Shown here in pieces: positions 25,022-31,873 of a DNA stretch of 31,873 nt. The translations under genes were made by a program, and so were the position numbers. Every line of letters starts with the position of its first letter. Positions within the stretch are counted from its first letter, which is position 1. This DNA comes from CALSMU01 sp963926405. GTDB taxonomy: Bacteria; Bacteroidota; Bacteroidia; Flavobacteriales_D; Parvicellaceae. The DNA is taken from positions 1 through 31,873 of the forward strand of contig CAWUXI010000004.1 of the NCBI GenBank assembly GCA_963926405.1, given 5' to 3'. Below the pieces are notes generated by a model. It saw only the letters and a list, made by a program, of their open reading frames with translations, was not told where the DNA came from and did not search any database.

Positions 25022-28000
25022 TTACTTGCTCTCAACGAAAAACTGGATAGACCCTTTTTCTCCATCCTTGTTTAATGTTGTAATAAAGTAACTGCCTGCA
25101 GCTACTTTTGCAAGCTTCACTAATTCTACAGGTGAAGTAACGGTGTTCGTTAGAACTAATTTTCCTTCAGCACTAAATACTTCGTATTTAACACCTGTTT
25201 CAACTCCCGTTAATGTAAACTCTCCATTATTTGGGTTTGGATAAACCAATACCCCCGGTAATAGTTCTTCATTTATTCCAGAACAAGCGTCAACTGTGAC
25301 AGTTGTAACATCTGAAGCTGAACAGTTTGAAGCATCTGTGTAAGCATATGTAACAATGTATGAACCGGCCGCTACAGATGTAGGGTCAAAACTACTTCCA
25401 GAAACGCCAGAGCCACTAAATATTCCACCAGCTGGATTTCCAGAAAGTGTTACTGCAGATCCATAAGTACATAAAGTTTGATCTGTTCCAGCGTTAACCG
25501 TTGGCAAGGCATTCACAGTTAGGTTCGTTGTAACTGTACTATCACAACCAGCATTGTTTGTTAATACATCAGTAAACGTACCAATCGTTGTGTAAGTACT
25601 TGTTCCTACTGTTACGCTTTCTCCATCACAAATGCTTAATGTTTGTGATGATGATGTTGGAGCGACAACTGTAATTGTTGAGGTATAAGAGTCATTACCA
25701 AAGCTATTTGTAGAAATTAAAGTAACAGAATAAGTTGCTGCTGTTGTATATGTGTTAGAAGGGTTTTGGGCAGTAGAAGTATTGCCATCACCAAAATCCC
25801 AAGCCCATGATGTCGGAACACCACTAGTCAAATCACTGAAGCTAACGGTGGTCCCTTCACAAACTGTGGATGGCCCATTATTAAAGTTAGCAACAGGTGT
25901 TTGTGGCACATCCGTAGCATAAACACCTAAGCCAAAACCAGAGAAACCATTTGTAAATGATGCAGTGAACGTAAGATCTGAATTATAACTAGCCATTGTA
26001 GCTAATACATTATCAATAGTGAAAGTTCCAAAATTACCCGGGTTTACATCGCCTATGGCGTTGTTTCCAGCAACCTTTATAACTTCTAAATTAGTTCTAG
26101 AGTTACCCGTAGATGTTTCCCAAGCAGCAACTTCTGCTTCTTCATAATACATTGTTATATCGTACGATCCCGTTGCGTTAACATTTGTAGGTATAACTTT
26201 ATACGACTTAGAGTGTATGTAGTCAGCAGCATTTGTACTGGCAAAAGCAGCAGTAGTTGGAGTCGAACCGTCTCTGTCAACTTCTACAACAACGCACCCG
26301 TAGTCAAAACTAGTTGTGTTTGCAATAGTCAGCATAATGTTATCAGTTGCAGCATCAAAGAAATGAACTGTAGCGTTAGGGCCTAAATTAGCAGCTGTTT
26401 GCGTTCCAGTATTAATTGCAGTTTGAATGGATAAAGGATTGATTCCTTCTATTACAACATTGTCAATAGTACATCCATAAAGCCAACCACCAGCATCACT
26501 ATAGTTTATTGCAAAAACAACATTGTTGTTTCCAATATATGGAGATACATCAAAGGTGTTTGTAGTCCACCCTCCACTTTGGTCAAGCTCACTAATTAAA
26601 GTAAAACCTCCACCATTAACAGAGACTCTTAATTCCGCTTTTTCCACGTTAGCTTGCCACTCAAGCCCTTGGTAATATGCTTCAAATGAAACAGTTGCAC
26701 CGGTATATCCTGTTAAGTCAATGCTAGGGAAAGTTAAATCAACGTCATTTTGATTACAGTCGCAGTCATCATCATTAATCCATGCAAATTGTGTTGCATT
26801 AGAGGTTGGTACTACATAAGCTCCAGATGAAGCAGTAGCAGCATCTCCTATTTGCCATGGGGTATCTCCTGATGGGTTGTTTGTTGTAAACCCCCCAAAT
26901 CCAGATTCAAAATCTTCAGTAAAAATTACACTGGAAGAAGTCATTGAACCAGGCGCTAAATCATCATCATTTATTGTAACAATAACGGTTTGGTTAATTA
27001 CACCGTTTCCAGCATTACCGCCATTCGGATTTAATGCATAGTCCAAAGTAATTGTTTCATCTCCTTCAATATAGTTATCATTATATACTCTAATCTCTAC
27101 TGATCCAGATAGTGTTGAGCCACTAAAAGTAAAAGAGGTATTAAAGATGTCATAATCCAAAGCTTGGGTTGCTGTTCCTCCTGTAACAGATACGGCAACA
27201 TCAGAAGCTTGAGAAGGGTCAACTCCAATCGAAATAGGAATGTTTAATGTGTAATAATCTAAGCATCCGTTTGCAGTGCTTGCATCCGCTTCGCTTACAT
27301 CATATGCTGAGTTACCAAATTGAACACTAGGAGAACAAGAGCCTATATCAAAAGCAGCAACTCTAGTTTTACTGTTTCCGTACATCCCTGTCATCCAAAA
27401 GGTTTCACCATCGGTAGGGTCAAGGCCTAAGGCGTTGTAATCTCCCCACCTGTTACTTCCGTTAGATTGTGTTCCAGCAACAATTATAGTTTCACTTTCA
27501 GTCATTGTTCCTAATGGGTCGCATTCCTTACGTCCGGTGTATCTTAAAGATGGGAAAGTAGAGCTGCTTGAAACATTGTAAGCAAGACCAATATTTCCTG
27601 TTGCAGACAATCCGATAGTTGGCATCCATCTGTGATCAGAATCGGGGGAGTAAGTACCTTCTTGGTAAATTGACCAAGTACCACTAGTACCACCTGATCT
27701 TCTCAGTTCGTACCATCTTATACCTGCCCAATCGTTGCCGTCTAAATCAATTGAATGGCAGCATACGATAGATTCGTGTGTTCCAAAATTTCTATAATGA
27801 ATTCTGTTCATTAATAATTCTCTTAATGGATCTAATATAGTATTTGTTCCCGGTTGAGGAATACATTGAAAAGAAGTATAACCACATAAGCCCGAATCAA
27901 ATGAACTGACGCCTAAAGTGGATGTTAATGTAAATGAACTGTTGCTTGGGGTAGCCCAATCGATATCAAGTTCCCAAATTTCTAATGCATCAGCGCTAGC

Positions 28001-28957
28001 TCCATTCCATGCATCATCAGTCATTCTCATGACCATTGAAGGAGTTCCGGCAGGGGGTAATGTTGTTCCGTCCATATTTACAGGTGTAGAAGCTTGAAAA
28101 CCGATAGTTCCAAAATTTGCTTGTGTAAATTTTTGAGCATTGGTAGAAACACCTGCTAACATATCTGCCCTAGGAAGAGCGACAATATCCGATGAACCTA
28201 AGTTTGCCGTAATAACATATTCATTTTCCCAAACTGAATATTTTGGATAATCTGGGAAAGAAGGCATATTGATCGTATATGTATAATAAGATCCAGTAGG
28301 GTCTGCTGTAGTCGAAACTGCTACGTAAAGATTATTACCTGAAGAAGAAAACTCAGTTAAAAGCCATCTGTCAGCTCTTTGGTCGTAAATTACAATTGGA
28401 TCTCCAGCGCCACCCCATCCTGGGTTTCCATTTAAACTTGCTGAATTCATAAAGTTATCAAATGTCGTTGAGTTTTGAATTACATTTCCACTCTTATCCC
28501 ATATTTTAAAGGTTGACCCTCCAGTTCCATTTATCATTTGTATAACATGATTAGGTCCAACATCTAAACTTGGGTCAGCAGGGCTTGTTACGCCAGGCAT
28601 ACCAACAAGGTTTACACCAAGAGATTTATTTGAGACTAAAGGAGCATAGTCCTTTTGGTGAACTGGATCCATTCCAACAGGCAAAGCATCTGTATAATCA
28701 TATTCGTTTACAGGCCATCCAGCTTTAGGGTGGTATCCTACTTTTTTAGTTTTTGTAATAGGGTTAGGAGCACTAGGGTCGGGAATATAATTCCTTAAAA
28801 CTTCTGTTTCTCCATGGAATACCACGGGAAGAACACTTAGTGTTGGTGTTGCCGCTTGGTTTCCCTGTGAAAGTTGGTTGCTTGGCGTTTTTTGAGCTGA
28901 TGAAGATAGCGCCATTCCGCTCAGTAATAACGTTGTAAAGTGAGTAAAAAATTTCAT
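25022..28957 (-). CDS. Large T9SS-secreted protein with Calx-beta, MAM/adhesin-like and PKD domains and type A sorting domain
   Basis: A 1311-aa exported protein. Residues 1-21 are a signal peptide (ending SSSAQ). An N-terminal region of about 540 residues looks like a propeller or Trp/Tyr/Asp-rich beta domain (DPSLDVGPNHVIQM, AGDPIVIYDQRADRW, WAGIRWYELR). Then come a Calx-beta-like domain (GGTATQALDYDIF, EGDETITLDY), a MAM/cleaved-adhesin-like jelly roll (EDFESGFGGFTTNNPSG, GCTIDNVVIEG), a region of unknown type, a PKD domain (WAWDFGDGNTSTAQNPSNTY), Ig-like repeats, and a type A T9SS sorting domain at the end (LVYPNPNNGEFTL, GKLVL, GSYFITT). It is probably secreted and surface-anchored; adhesion or polymer binding is likely, but no enzymatic motif is seen. 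A paralogous remnant lies just upstream in inverted orientation. Confidence 0.88.
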   Translation of the reverse strand: MKFFTHFTTLLLSGMALSSSAQKTPSNQLSQGNQAATPTLSVLPVVFHGETEVLRNYIPDPSAPNPITKTKKVGYHPKAGWPVNEYDYTDALPVGMDPVHQKDYAPLVSNKSLGVNLVGMPGVTSPADPSLDVGPNHVIQMINGTGGSTFKIWDKSGNVIQNSTTFDNFMNSASLNGNPGWGGAGDPIVIYDQRADRWLLTEFSSSGNNLYVAVSTTADPTGSYYTYTINMPSFPDYPKYSVWENEYVITANLGSSDIVALPRADMLAGVSTNAQKFTQANFGTIGFQASTPVNMDGTTLPPAGTPSMVMRMTDDAWNGASADALEIWELDIDWATPSNSSFTLTSTLGVSSFDSGLCGYTSFQCIPQPGTNTILDPLRELLMNRIHYRNFGTHESIVCCHSIDLDGNDWAGIRWYELRRSGGTSGTWSIYQEGTYSPDSDHRWMPTIGLSATGNIGLAYNVSSSSTFPSLRYTGRKECDPLGTMTESETIIVAGTQSNGSNRWGDYNALGLDPTDGETFWMTGMYGNSKTRVAAFDIGSCSPSVQFGNSAYDVSEADASTANGCLDYYTLNIPISIGVDPSQASDVAVSVTGGTATQALDYDIFNTSFTFSGSTLSGSVEIRVYNDNYIEGDETITLDYALNPNGGNAGNGVINQTVIVTINDDDLAPGSMTSSSVIFTEDFESGFGGFTTNNPSGDTPWQIGDAATASSGAYVVPTSNATQFAWINDDDCDCNQNDVDLTFPSIDLTGYTGATVSFEAYYQGLEWQANVEKAELRVSVNGGGFTLISELDQSGGWTTNTFDVSPYIGNNNVVFAINYSDAGGWLYGCTIDNVVIEGINPLSIQTAINTGTQTAANLGPNATVHFFDAATDNIMLTIANTTSFDYGCVVVEVDRDGSTPTTAAFASTNAADYIHSKSYKVIPTNVNATGSYDITMYYEEAEVAAWETSTGNSRTNLEVIKVAGNNAIGDVNPGNFGTFTIDNVLATMASYNSDLTFTASFTNGFSGFGLGVYATDVPQTPVANFNNGPSTVCEGTTVSFSDLTSGVPTSWAWDFGDGNTSTAQNPSNTYTTAATYSVTLISTNSFGNDSYTSTITVVAPTSSSQTLSICDGESVTVGTSTYTTIGTFTDVLTNNAGCDSTVTTNLTVNALPTVNAGTDQTLCTYGSAVTLSGNPAGGIFSGSGVSGSSFDPTSVAAGSYIVTYAYTDASNCSASDVTTVTVDACSGINEELLPGVLVYPNPNNGEFTLTGVETGVKYEVFSAEGKLVLTNTVTSPVELVKLAKVAAGSYFITTLNKDGEKGSIQFFVESK

Positions 28958-29085
28958 AAAGGTTTAAGTTATTTATGTGTTTGGTTGATGTAAATATATA
29001 AAATAAAAGACACGAACGTCTTGTTTTCTTGTTTAAGTGTTTTCTTTTACGTGACTAAAACAAGCTTAGTGTTGTAGTCCTAACT

Positions 29086-29457
29086 TTGAGTGGATTGAAT
29101 AGGAGTAGGAATAAAAAAGATCAGGCAACATCATATGATAGAGGTGTCACGGAAGGATTGGAAAATATTACTCAGCCTGGCAAATCTGTCAAGTTAGACG
29201 CGGTGCTAGAGGCATTTATGTTTATGGCTAATTATCGGGAGTTTTCAATTCATAATTCTATCGTGAGGTACCATAGTGTTAATGTAGATAATACAAATCA
29301 TGCTGGTATAAGGTGGTGTGAATTGTGCCAAACTTCTGGTTTCGCTTGGATATTATAATAGGTAGGAACATATGCTCCTAATAGATGATGGTTTAGGTAG
29401 CATAAATATGGGAATATTGCTTTATCGTATTGTGTGTTGGGTTCGGAAAAGATTTAA
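29086..29457 (+). pseudogene. Remnant of a paralogue of the 1311-aa T9SS protein
   Basis: A plus-strand reading whose protein aligns to residues coded at about 27913-27565 of the neighbouring minus-strand gene. Matches include TSYDRG with SSFDSG, TQPG with PQPG, LDAVLEAFM with LDPLRELLM, NSIVRYHSVNVD with ESIVCCHSIDLD, AGIRWCEL with AGIRWYEL and, after the stops, VGTYAP with EGTYSP and GNIALSY with GNIGLAY. Identity over the best 50 residues is near 45% by eye. In-frame stops lie at 29356, 29359, 29386, 29398 and 29455, and there is no signal peptide or sorting domain, so it is non-functional. Decay is old (diverged sequence), and the inverted orientation implies duplication with inversion or separate insertion. 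Confidence 0.82.
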
Positions 29458-29588
29458 ATTACCAGTTAGATTTAAGTGATTTTTCAGCAGGTTATTAGAA
29501 CTCTCCTATAATCAATGTAAATAATTCAAACTTTAAAAAAGCATACAAGGTTTGGGTTAAATAATAGTAAATTATAAGTCAAAAAAGC

Positions 29589-29604
29589 GAGCTATTTATT
29601 GCTC
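29589..29604 (-). terminator. Weak terminator after the small lipoprotein gene
   Basis: Short stem GAGC (29589-29592) and GCTC (29601-29604) around an 8-base AT loop, followed on the minus strand by GC and a run of six T. The stem is only four pairs unless a two-base bulge is allowed to extend it, so it is uncertain. Confidence 0.35.
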
Positions 29605-29611
29605 TTTGTTA

Positions 29612-29959
29612 TTATTCAATAATTTTTATTTCTTCAATTGTTGTTGGATTTCCAATTGTGCAGCTTCCTTGTGCTGGGCGAATCGGTCTACATTTTAGCC
29701 AAACCTTAAGCCCATCTTGTTTGTATTCTTCTTCCAAATTGTTGGGAAGTAAATACTCTTGAGTATTGATGTTTTTTATTACAAATCCACAGCCGCTTTT
29801 TGTTTTGTCCTCCACTACTGCCTGCATATAGCCTTCACTTATTATTTCCGCTGTTCTTTCTTTTTCAGCATTTGTTTCAGCAGTTTCTGTTGTTGCTTTT
29901 TTTGCAGAGCAGCCCGTCATAATTAATGATATTGAGCATATTGTAATGAAATTTTTCAT
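29612..29959 (-). CDS. Small putative lipoprotein
   Basis: A 115-aa exported protein with a lipobox (IMTGC, Cys17) after a short hydrophobic N-terminus; after processing it would be lipid-anchored, about 98 aa. The mature part has a charged linker (residues 18-50) and a compact beta-rich domain: SGCGFVIKNINTQEYLLPNNL, KQDGLKVWLKCRPI, GSCTIGNPTTIEEIKII. The three Cys in this domain may pair. The pattern is like several short Bacteroidota lipoproteins, but I do not recognise a named family or function. It is divergently transcribed from glyS, with about 115 bp between them. Confidence 0.65.
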   Translation of the reverse strand: MKNFITICSISLIMTGCSAKKATTETAETNAEKERTAEIISEGYMQAVVEDKTKSGCGFVIKNINTQEYLLPNNLEEEYKQDGLKVWLKCRPIRPAQGSCTIGNPTTIEEIKIIE

Positions 29960-30017
29960 AATATTATTTTATCTGCTAATGTTCAAAAAGCAGTCCAAAG
30001 TAGAAAATTTAAAATGG

Positions 30018-30051
30018 TTTGGGTAATACTTCTACATTAATAATATCTTTG
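30018..30051 (+). promoter_or_regulatory. Bacteroidota-type promoter of glyS
   Basis: TTTG at 30018-30021 (-33 element) and TATCTTTG at 30044-30051 (-7 element, exact TAnnTTTG) with 22 bp between, about one base longer than the usual spacing. The start codon follows 24 bp later, preceded by a purine-rich AAGAAGAGAAG. Confidence 0.65.
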
Positions 30052-30075
30052 CCAACTTAATCATAAGAAGAGAAG

Positions 30076-31629
30076 ATGGCATCAAACGAGGATATTTTTA
30101 AAAAAGTTGTTTCACATGCAAAAGAGTTTGGATTTGTTTTTCCCAGTAGTGAAATATATGATGGGTTGAGTGCAACGTATGATTATGCTCAAAATGGTGT
30201 CGAATTAAAAAACAACATAAAAAAGTATTGGTGGACTGCGATGGTTCAAATGAACGAAAATATTGTCGGTCTAGATGCTGCTATTTTTATGCATCCAAAA
30301 ACATGGAAAGCTTCGGGCCATGTTGATGCTTTTAATGATCCTTTGATTGATAATAAAGACTCAAAAAAGAGGTATAGGGCAGATGTTCTGGTTGAAGATC
30401 ACATAGCTAAAATAGAGGGTAAAATAAACAAGGACATTACAAAGGCTAAAAAGCGTTTTGGAGACGCATTCAATGAAGGTGAGTTCAGAAACACAAATCC
30501 AAATGTTTTAAGAAGAATCGCTGAGATTGAAAAGATTGAAGCGCAATTAAAAGCCGTTCAAGTAAACGAAGATTTAGATGGGTTTAAGAGCTTAATAGAG
30601 GATTTAGGGATTGTGTGTCCTGTTAGTGGCTCCTCAAATTGGACTGAAGTGCGACAGTTTAACCTCATGTTTGGAACTGAGATGGGTTCTGTTGCAGGAG
30701 ACGCTTCCACAATTTATTTGCGTCCAGAAACAGCTCAAGGCATTTTTGTCAATTATTTAAATGTTCAGAAAACTGGCAGAATGAAAATTCCTTTTGGGAT
30801 TGCCCAAATAGGGAAGGCATTTAGAAATGAAATAGTAGCTCGCCAGTTTATATTCAGAATGCGGGAGTTTGAGCAAATGGAGATGCAATTTTTTGTAAAA
30901 CCAGGAACACAAAAAAAATGGTATGAGCACTGGAAAGAGGCCCGCATAAAATGGCATAAAGCATTAAATTTAGGAAGTGATAATTACCGCTTCCATGATC
31001 ACTTAAAAATGGCTCACTATGCAGATGCAGCTACTGATATTGAATTTAATTTTCCGATTGGATTTAAAGAACTGGAAGGAATTCACTCCAGAACAGATTT
31101 TGATTTGAGCAAGCACGAAGAGTTTTCAGGAAAGAAATTGCGCTATTTTGATAATGAGGACAATGAAAGCTATGTTCCATATGTTGTGGAAACATCCATA
31201 GGGTTGGATAGGATGTTTTTAGCTGTTTTGTCAAGCTCATTTAATGAAGAAAAACTAGAAGATGGTTCAGAGAGAGTAGTGTTGAATATTCCGCCAGCTT
31301 TAGCGCCAACCAAGGCTGCTGTATTGCCTCTGGTGAAAAAGGATGGCTTGCCTGAAAAAGCAAGAGAGATAATGAAGACTTTGCAGTACGATCATATCTG
31401 TGCCTATGAAGAGAAAGATTCGATAGGTAAAAGGTATAGGCGTCAAGATGCAATTGGAACGCCATATTGCATAACGGTTGATCATCAAACATTAGATGAT
31501 AATACGGTAACGATTCGAGAAAGAGATACAATGTCTCAAGAAAGAGTTGCTATTGATGAATTGCCAAGAATAATTGGAGAAAAAGTGAGTATGAAGAACC
31601 TTTTTATTGACCCAATTGTCTCTGCTTAG
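30076..31629 (+). CDS. glyS: Glycyl-tRNA synthetase (homodimeric class II type)
   Basis: Charges tRNA-Gly with glycine. The 517-aa single-chain protein belongs to the alpha2 type, as in eukaryotes, archaea and many bacteria, not the alpha2-beta2 type of E. coli. The N-terminus contains the family block LSATYDYAQNGVELKNNIK; motif 1 region has RPETAQGIFVNY, motif 2 is FRNEIVARQFIFRMREFEQM and motif 3 is ETSIGLDRMFLAVL. The C-terminal anticodon-binding domain begins near APTKAAVLPLV and includes GKRYRRQDAIGTPYCITVD. Length is normal and the start at 30076 follows a clear promoter. rnhB follows immediately, probably in the same transcript. Confidence 0.96.
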   Translation: MASNEDIFKKVVSHAKEFGFVFPSSEIYDGLSATYDYAQNGVELKNNIKKYWWTAMVQMNENIVGLDAAIFMHPKTWKASGHVDAFNDPLIDNKDSKKRYRADVLVEDHIAKIEGKINKDITKAKKRFGDAFNEGEFRNTNPNVLRRIAEIEKIEAQLKAVQVNEDLDGFKSLIEDLGIVCPVSGSSNWTEVRQFNLMFGTEMGSVAGDASTIYLRPETAQGIFVNYLNVQKTGRMKIPFGIAQIGKAFRNEIVARQFIFRMREFEQMEMQFFVKPGTQKKWYEHWKEARIKWHKALNLGSDNYRFHDHLKMAHYADAATDIEFNFPIGFKELEGIHSRTDFDLSKHEEFSGKKLRYFDNEDNESYVPYVVETSIGLDRMFLAVLSSSFNEEKLEDGSERVVLNIPPALAPTKAAVLPLVKKDGLPEKAREIMKTLQYDHICAYEEKDSIGKRYRRQDAIGTPYCITVDHQTLDDNTVTIRERDTMSQERVAIDELPRIIGEKVSMKNLFIDPIVSA

Positions 31630-31873
31630 GTGTTAGAAATATGTCATACTAAGGATAAACTTGAAGCAGGTTGTGATGAAGCAGGTCGAGGTTGCTTGGC
31701 AGGTCCAGTTGTTGCGGCGGCAGTAATTCTTCCTTCAAGTTTTCGAAATGAGATGCTAAATGATTCAAAAATCCTAACTAAAAAGAAGCGGTATGAATTA
31801 AGGCCAATTATTGAGAAAGAAGCATTGGCTTGGGCGGTAGGAGTTGTTGATAATAAGGAGATTGATGAAATTA
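31630..31873 (+). CDS. rnhB: Ribonuclease HII, N-terminal part (runs off the window)
   Basis: The first 81 codons of a protein with the RNase HII signature GCDEAGRGCLAGPVVAAAVI; Asp16 and Glu17 are the first catalytic acids, and LNDSKIL is the next conserved block. The enzyme removes ribonucleotides misincorporated in DNA and RNA in hybrids. The start is a GTG at 31630 directly after the TAG of glyS (no gap); the nearby ATG at 31641 is out of frame. Translational coupling to glyS is likely. The 3' part lies beyond the window. Confidence 0.88.
   Translation, partial: MLEICHTKDKLEAGCDEAGRGCLAGPVVAAAVILPSSFRNEMLNDSKILTKKKRYELRPIIEKEALAWAVGVVDNKEIDEI

Overview
The window is a low-GC (roughly one-third G+C by eye) chromosomal segment of a Bacteroidota bacterium, most likely a Flavobacteriales-type marine or aquatic lineage. 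Supporting signs are two large secreted proteins with type IX secretion (T9SS) C-terminal sorting domains (one type B, one type A), a TolB-propeller/outer-membrane-barrel fusion, a DUF3109 protein, weak or absent Shine-Dalgarno sites, and promoter elements of the TAnnTTTG type. No phage, plasmid, CRISPR, defence or transposase gene was found; the window is mainly housekeeping and envelope genes.

Layout. 1-8.3 kb (minus strand): an AsmA-like envelope protein with an unusual C-terminal 11-residue-repeat coiled coil, a gap of about 400 bp that looks decayed, then a tight three-gene operon read right to left: TolB/OMP fusion, half-size TauE/SafE permease, M20 amidohydrolase. 8.3-15.3 kb (plus strand): an MBL-fold hydrolase, prfB with a programmed +1 frameshift (full protein about 359 aa; an uncorrected reading gives only the C-terminal 248 aa), a 1546-aa SBBP/PKD adhesin-like T9SS protein carrying four modules of exactly 513 bp, and a small ArsC-family protein. 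15.4-16.7 kb (minus): HutD/Ves-like protein and ClpP, separated by a strong terminator. 16.9-19.5 kb (plus): a GT25 glycosyltransferase followed by an MsbA-like ABC exporter, probably an envelope-glycan pair. 19.5-24.6 kb (minus): a LETM1-like protein, the eukaryote-like class Ia ribonucleotide reductase genes nrdB-nrdA, and a DUF3109 cysteine-rich protein. 25-29.5 kb: a 1311-aa T9SS type A protein (minus) and, beside it in the opposite orientation, a stop-ridden remnant of a paralogue. 29.6-31.9 kb: a small lipoprotein (minus), then glyS and the start of rnhB (plus; rnhB runs off the window).

The points most worth a second look are the prfB recoding site, the terminator hairpin whose T-tract runs into the start codon of the LETM1-like gene, the exact-period PKD array with a recently homogenised segment, the inverted pseudogene of the T9SS protein, and the hendecad tail on the AsmA protein. 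I do not see a clear new multi-gene system here. Functional calls rest on motif recognition by eye, with no database search.
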